Source: Rhodocyclaceae bacterium (GTDB lineage: Bacteria; Pseudomonadota; Gammaproteobacteria; Burkholderiales; Rhodocyclaceae). From it: a stretch of 9,270 bases of DNA. The position numbers and the translations under genes were made by a program. The notes under the pieces are model-generated. The model worked only from the letters and a program-made list of their open reading frames with translations. It had not been told where the DNA came from and did no database searches. Every line of letters starts with the position of its first letter. Position 1 is the first letter of the stretch. The stretch spans positions 1 through 9,270 of the forward strand of contig PNJM01000082.1 in NCBI GenBank assembly GCA_013821865.1, written 5' to 3'. This document shows, in pieces, positions 5,891-9,270 of this stretch.

Positions 5891-6041
5891 TGAGCCCCCA
5901 CGCTCTCATCCGTTCGAGGAGTGCCGGCTTTACACAGCCGGCCCGTTACGCAGGCGCGGAGCGGTGCTCCGCGAAACCCCTGCTCCACCCCCCCGAGGGG
6001 GCGCTGGCCTCCTTTGGGGCGGCCCGGCAGGAGGCCTGAAC
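5891..6041 (+). repeat. Intercistronic stem-loop element between ligJ and ligK (REP-like)
   Basis: This 151-bp gap inside an otherwise tight operon holds four consecutive inverted repeats. They are GCCGGCT/AGCCGGC (5923-5929/5936-5942, loop 6), CGCGGAGC/GCTCCGCG (5955-5962/5966-5973, loop 3), CCCC/GGGG within a C-run and G-run (5990-5993/5998-6001) and GGCCTCCT/AGGAGGCC (6006-6013/6029-6036, loop 15). No T-tract follows any of them, so a simple intrinsic terminator is unlikely. The general look (C-run then G-run, GGGGCGGCCCGGCAGGAGG) resembles dispersed intergenic repeats I associate with Betaproteobacteria; this needs a genome search. Possible roles are mRNA stabilisation, attenuation or simply a mobile repeat. 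Confidence 0.65.
6006..6036 (+). promoter_or_regulatory. Hairpin enclosing the ligK ribosome binding site
   Basis: GGCCTCCT (6006-6013) is the exact reverse complement of AGGAGGCC (6029-6036), giving an 8-bp stem with a 15-nt loop in which a GGG/CCC stem (6017-6019/6023-6025) could also form. The complete Shine-Dalgarno AGGAGG (6029-6034), 7 bp before the ligK ATG, lies in the 3' arm. If formed in the mRNA it would block ribosome entry at ligK unless opened. Whether it forms in the cell cannot be told from the sequence. Confidence 0.6.
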
Positions 6042-6731
6042 ATGAGCATGAACAACCTGGGCATCGTCAGGCGCAACATCGCCCGCGCCGACAAGGCGGC
6101 CGTCGACAAGCTGTCGCAATACGGCGTCGCCACCCTCCACGAGGCGATGGGCCGCGTCGGCCTGCTGAAGCCCTATATGCGGCCGATCTACATCGGCGCC
6201 CACCTGTGCGGCGCCGCCGTCACCGTGCTGCTGCATCCCGGCGACAACTGGATGATGCACGTCGCGGCCGAGCAGCTGCGCGAGGGCGACGTCATCGTCG
6301 CCGCCTGTTCCTCTGACTGCGAGGACGGCTTCTTCGGCGAGCTGCTGGCGACCTCGTTCCGCGCGCGCGGCGGCAAGGGCCTCGTCATCGACGGCGGCGT
6401 GCGCGACGTGAAGAACCTCGCCGCCATGCAATTTCCGGTGTTCTCGCGCGCCATCAACGCCAAGGGCACCATCAAGGCCACGCTCGGCTCGGTGAACATC
6501 CCGGTGGTGTGCGCCGGCGCGCTGGTGAATCCGGGCGACGTGGTGGTGGCGGACGATGACGGCGTGGTGGTGGTGCCGGCGGCGATTGCGCTGCAAGTGG
6601 CCGATGCCGCCGAGGCGCGGGAGAACAACGAGGCCGGCAAGCGCAAGCGCCTGGCCGCCGGCGAGTTGGGACTGGACATGTATTCCATGCGTGAAGCGCT
6701 GGCCAAGGCCGGATTGAAGTATGTGGATTAA
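6042..6731 (+). CDS. ligK: 4-carboxy-4-hydroxy-2-oxoadipate aldolase (HMG/CHA aldolase, RraA-like fold)
   Basis: A 229-residue class II aldolase of the HMG/CHA aldolase family, which cleaves 4-carboxy-4-hydroxy-2-oxoadipate to pyruvate and oxaloacetate, the last step of the pathway; many members also decarboxylate oxaloacetate. Visible family features are [12 protein letters not shown] (27-38), [11 protein letters not shown] (65-75), [20 protein letters not shown] (100-119) and the catalytic pair R121/D122 in GGVRDV. It then continues with [26 protein letters not shown]. Metal-dependent, cytoplasmic. AGGAGG at 6029-6034 fixes the start at 6042; a second ATG at 6048 is too far. Equivalent to PmdF of Comamonas. 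Its ribosome site lies within a potential hairpin. ligI follows after about 50 bp. Confidence 0.94.
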   Translation: MSMNNLGIVRRNIARADKAAVDKLSQYGVATLHEAMGRVGLLKPYMRPIYIGAHLCGAAVTVLLHPGDNWMMHVAAEQLREGDVIVAACSSDCEDGFFGELLATSFRARGGKGLVIDGGVRDVKNLAAMQFPVFSRAINAKGTIKATLGSVNIPVVCAGALVNPGDVVVADDDGVVVVPAAIALQVADAAEARENNEAGKRKRLAAGELGLDMYSMREALAKAGLKYVD

Positions 6732-6785
6732 GACAGAAAAAAGCATGTACCACGGAGAACACGGAGTGAATAGAAGAGAATGGTC
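6732..6785 (+). repeat. Short ligK-ligI spacer with CACGGAG direct repeat
   Basis: A 54-bp spacer, A-rich and unlike its GC-rich neighbours. It contains CACGGAG twice with a 9-bp period (6751-6757 and 6760-6766). Similar runs occur as dispersed intergenic sequence in various proteobacteria, from memory and not searched. It also supplies the purine-rich ribosome site GAAGAG (6773-6778) for ligI. Confidence 0.4.
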
Positions 6786-7667
6786 ATGGACCCCGACTGG
6801 CTGCCCTTCCACCCCAACCCCTCCAGGCCTGCCCTCAAGGTGCCACCCGGCGCGGTAGATGCGCATTGCCACGTCTTCGGCCCGGCGGCGCAGTTTCCCT
6901 TCACGCCGGAGCGCAAGTACACGCCCTGCGACGCCTCGAAGGACCAGCTCTTCGCCCTGCGCGACTTCCTCGGCTTCTCGCGCAACGTCGTCGTGCAGGC
7001 CACCTGTCACGGCACCGACAACCGCGCCCTGGTCGATGCACTCGTGCACTCGCAGGGCAGGGCGCGCGGCGTGGCCTCGGTCGGCCGCGACGTGACGGAC
7101 GCCGAATTGCAGGCGATGCACGCCGCCGGTGTACGCGGCACGCGCTTCAACTTCGTTCGGCGCCTGGTGGACTTCACCCCGCGCGAGGTGCTGGCGGAGA
7201 TCGCCGGCCGCATCGCGCCGCTCGGCTGGCATGTGGTGGTGTACTTCGAGGCGCAGGACCTGCCCGAATTGTGGGACTTCTTCACCACGCTGCCGACCAC
7301 CGTGGTGGTCGACCACATGGGCCGCCCCGACGTGACGAAGCCGGTCGACGGCCCCGAGTTCGAGCTGTTCGTGAAGCTCCTGCGCGAGCATCCCAACATC
7401 TGGTCGAAGGTGAGCTGCCCGGAACGACTGTCGAAATCGGAGCCGCCAAGCTACGATGACGTGGTGCCCTTTGCGCAGCGCCTCGTCGAGACCTTCCCCG
7501 ACCGCGTGCTGTGGGGCACCGACTGGCCGCACCCCAACATGAAGAGCCACATGCCCGACGACGGCAAGCTGGTGGATTTTCTGCCCCGGATCGCTGTTAC
7601 GCCCGAACTGCAGCGCAAGCTGCTGGTCGACAATCCCATGCGGCTCTACTGGCCGGAGGAAAACTGA
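6786..7667 (+). CDS. ligI: 2-pyrone-4,6-dicarboxylate lactonase
   Basis: A 293-residue amidohydrolase-superfamily lactonase that hydrolyses 2-pyrone-4,6-dicarboxylate to the open-chain product handled by the tautomerase/LigJ step. Cytoplasmic; the Sphingobium enzyme is unusual in the superfamily because it needs no bound metal. Visible features are PPGAVDAHCHVFGP (H27, H29), VVVQATCHGTDN, GTRFNFVRRLVD, VVVDHMGRPDV (H177) and the catalytic aspartate D246 in WGTDWPHPNM, ending NPMRLYWPEE as in known LigI. The length equals Sphingobium LigI. Two ATGs are possible, 6780 and 6786. GAAGAG at 6773-6778 is too close to the first and well spaced for the second, so 6786 is preferred. PmdD is the Comamonas counterpart. 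ligA starts 1 base after its stop, with GGAGGA (7655-7660) inside the ligI end. Confidence 0.95.
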   Translation: MDPDWLPFHPNPSRPALKVPPGAVDAHCHVFGPAAQFPFTPERKYTPCDASKDQLFALRDFLGFSRNVVVQATCHGTDNRALVDALVHSQGRARGVASVGRDVTDAELQAMHAAGVRGTRFNFVRRLVDFTPREVLAEIAGRIAPLGWHVVVYFEAQDLPELWDFFTTLPTTVVVDHMGRPDVTKPVDGPEFELFVKLLREHPNIWSKVSCPERLSKSEPPSYDDVVPFAQRLVETFPDRVLWGTDWPHPNMKSHMPDDGKLVDFLPRIAVTPELQRKLLVDNPMRLYWPEEN

Positions 7668-7668
7668 C

Positions 7669-9270
<1,602 letters not shown>

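Noticed and set aside
5990..6001. Intrinsic terminator between ligJ and ligK
   Set aside because: The C-run/G-run stem has no T-tract after it, and the pathway genes continue directly downstream.

Overview
The window is high-GC DNA from what looks like an aromatic-degrading betaproteobacterium, possibly Rhodocyclales or Burkholderiales. That placement is inferred from gene content, the base composition and the style of the intergenic repeats; it was not tested by a search. Nearly everything belongs to one of three blocks.

Left block (1-2832). A minus-strand pair encodes a small DUF4212 membrane subunit and a sodium:solute symporter of the VC_2705/ActP-like group, the latter cut by the window edge. 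They are transcribed away from a plus-strand OmpR-type response regulator. The roughly 250 bp between them carries an exact CTTACA-N5-CTTACA direct repeat, the kind of site expected for this regulator class. The regulator ends convergently, overlapping by 8 bp a minus-strand YceI-like lipoprotein gene.

Central regulator (2833-4137). A LysR-type gene starting at GTG 3100 is bracketed by two 30-bp near-identical inverted sequences (27 of 30 positions, with an exact 19-bp core). One lies just upstream of the gene. The other overlaps its last codons and sits in front of the following operon.

Right block (4138-9270). A tightly packed plus-strand operon encodes the protocatechuate 4,5-cleavage (meta) pathway in the order substrate-binding-like protein, ligJ, ligK, ligI, ligA, ligB, ligC (cut at the right edge). 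From ligJ on this is the same order as pmdEFDABC of Comamonas. LigAB opens protocatechuate to 4-carboxy-2-hydroxymuconate semialdehyde. LigC oxidises its hemiacetal to 2-pyrone-4,6-dicarboxylate and LigI hydrolyses that lactone. LigJ hydrates 4-oxalomesaconate and LigK splits the product to pyruvate and oxaloacetate. No tautomerase (LigU/PmdU type) or dedicated transporter gene is inside the window.

The enzymes are well-known families. The less ordinary points are the paired inverted sites around the LysR gene, a ModA-fold protein without an export signal as first gene of the operon, and a string of four stem-loops between ligJ and ligK whose last stem contains the complete ligK Shine-Dalgarno sequence. 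No RNA genes, CRISPR arrays or insertion sequences were seen.
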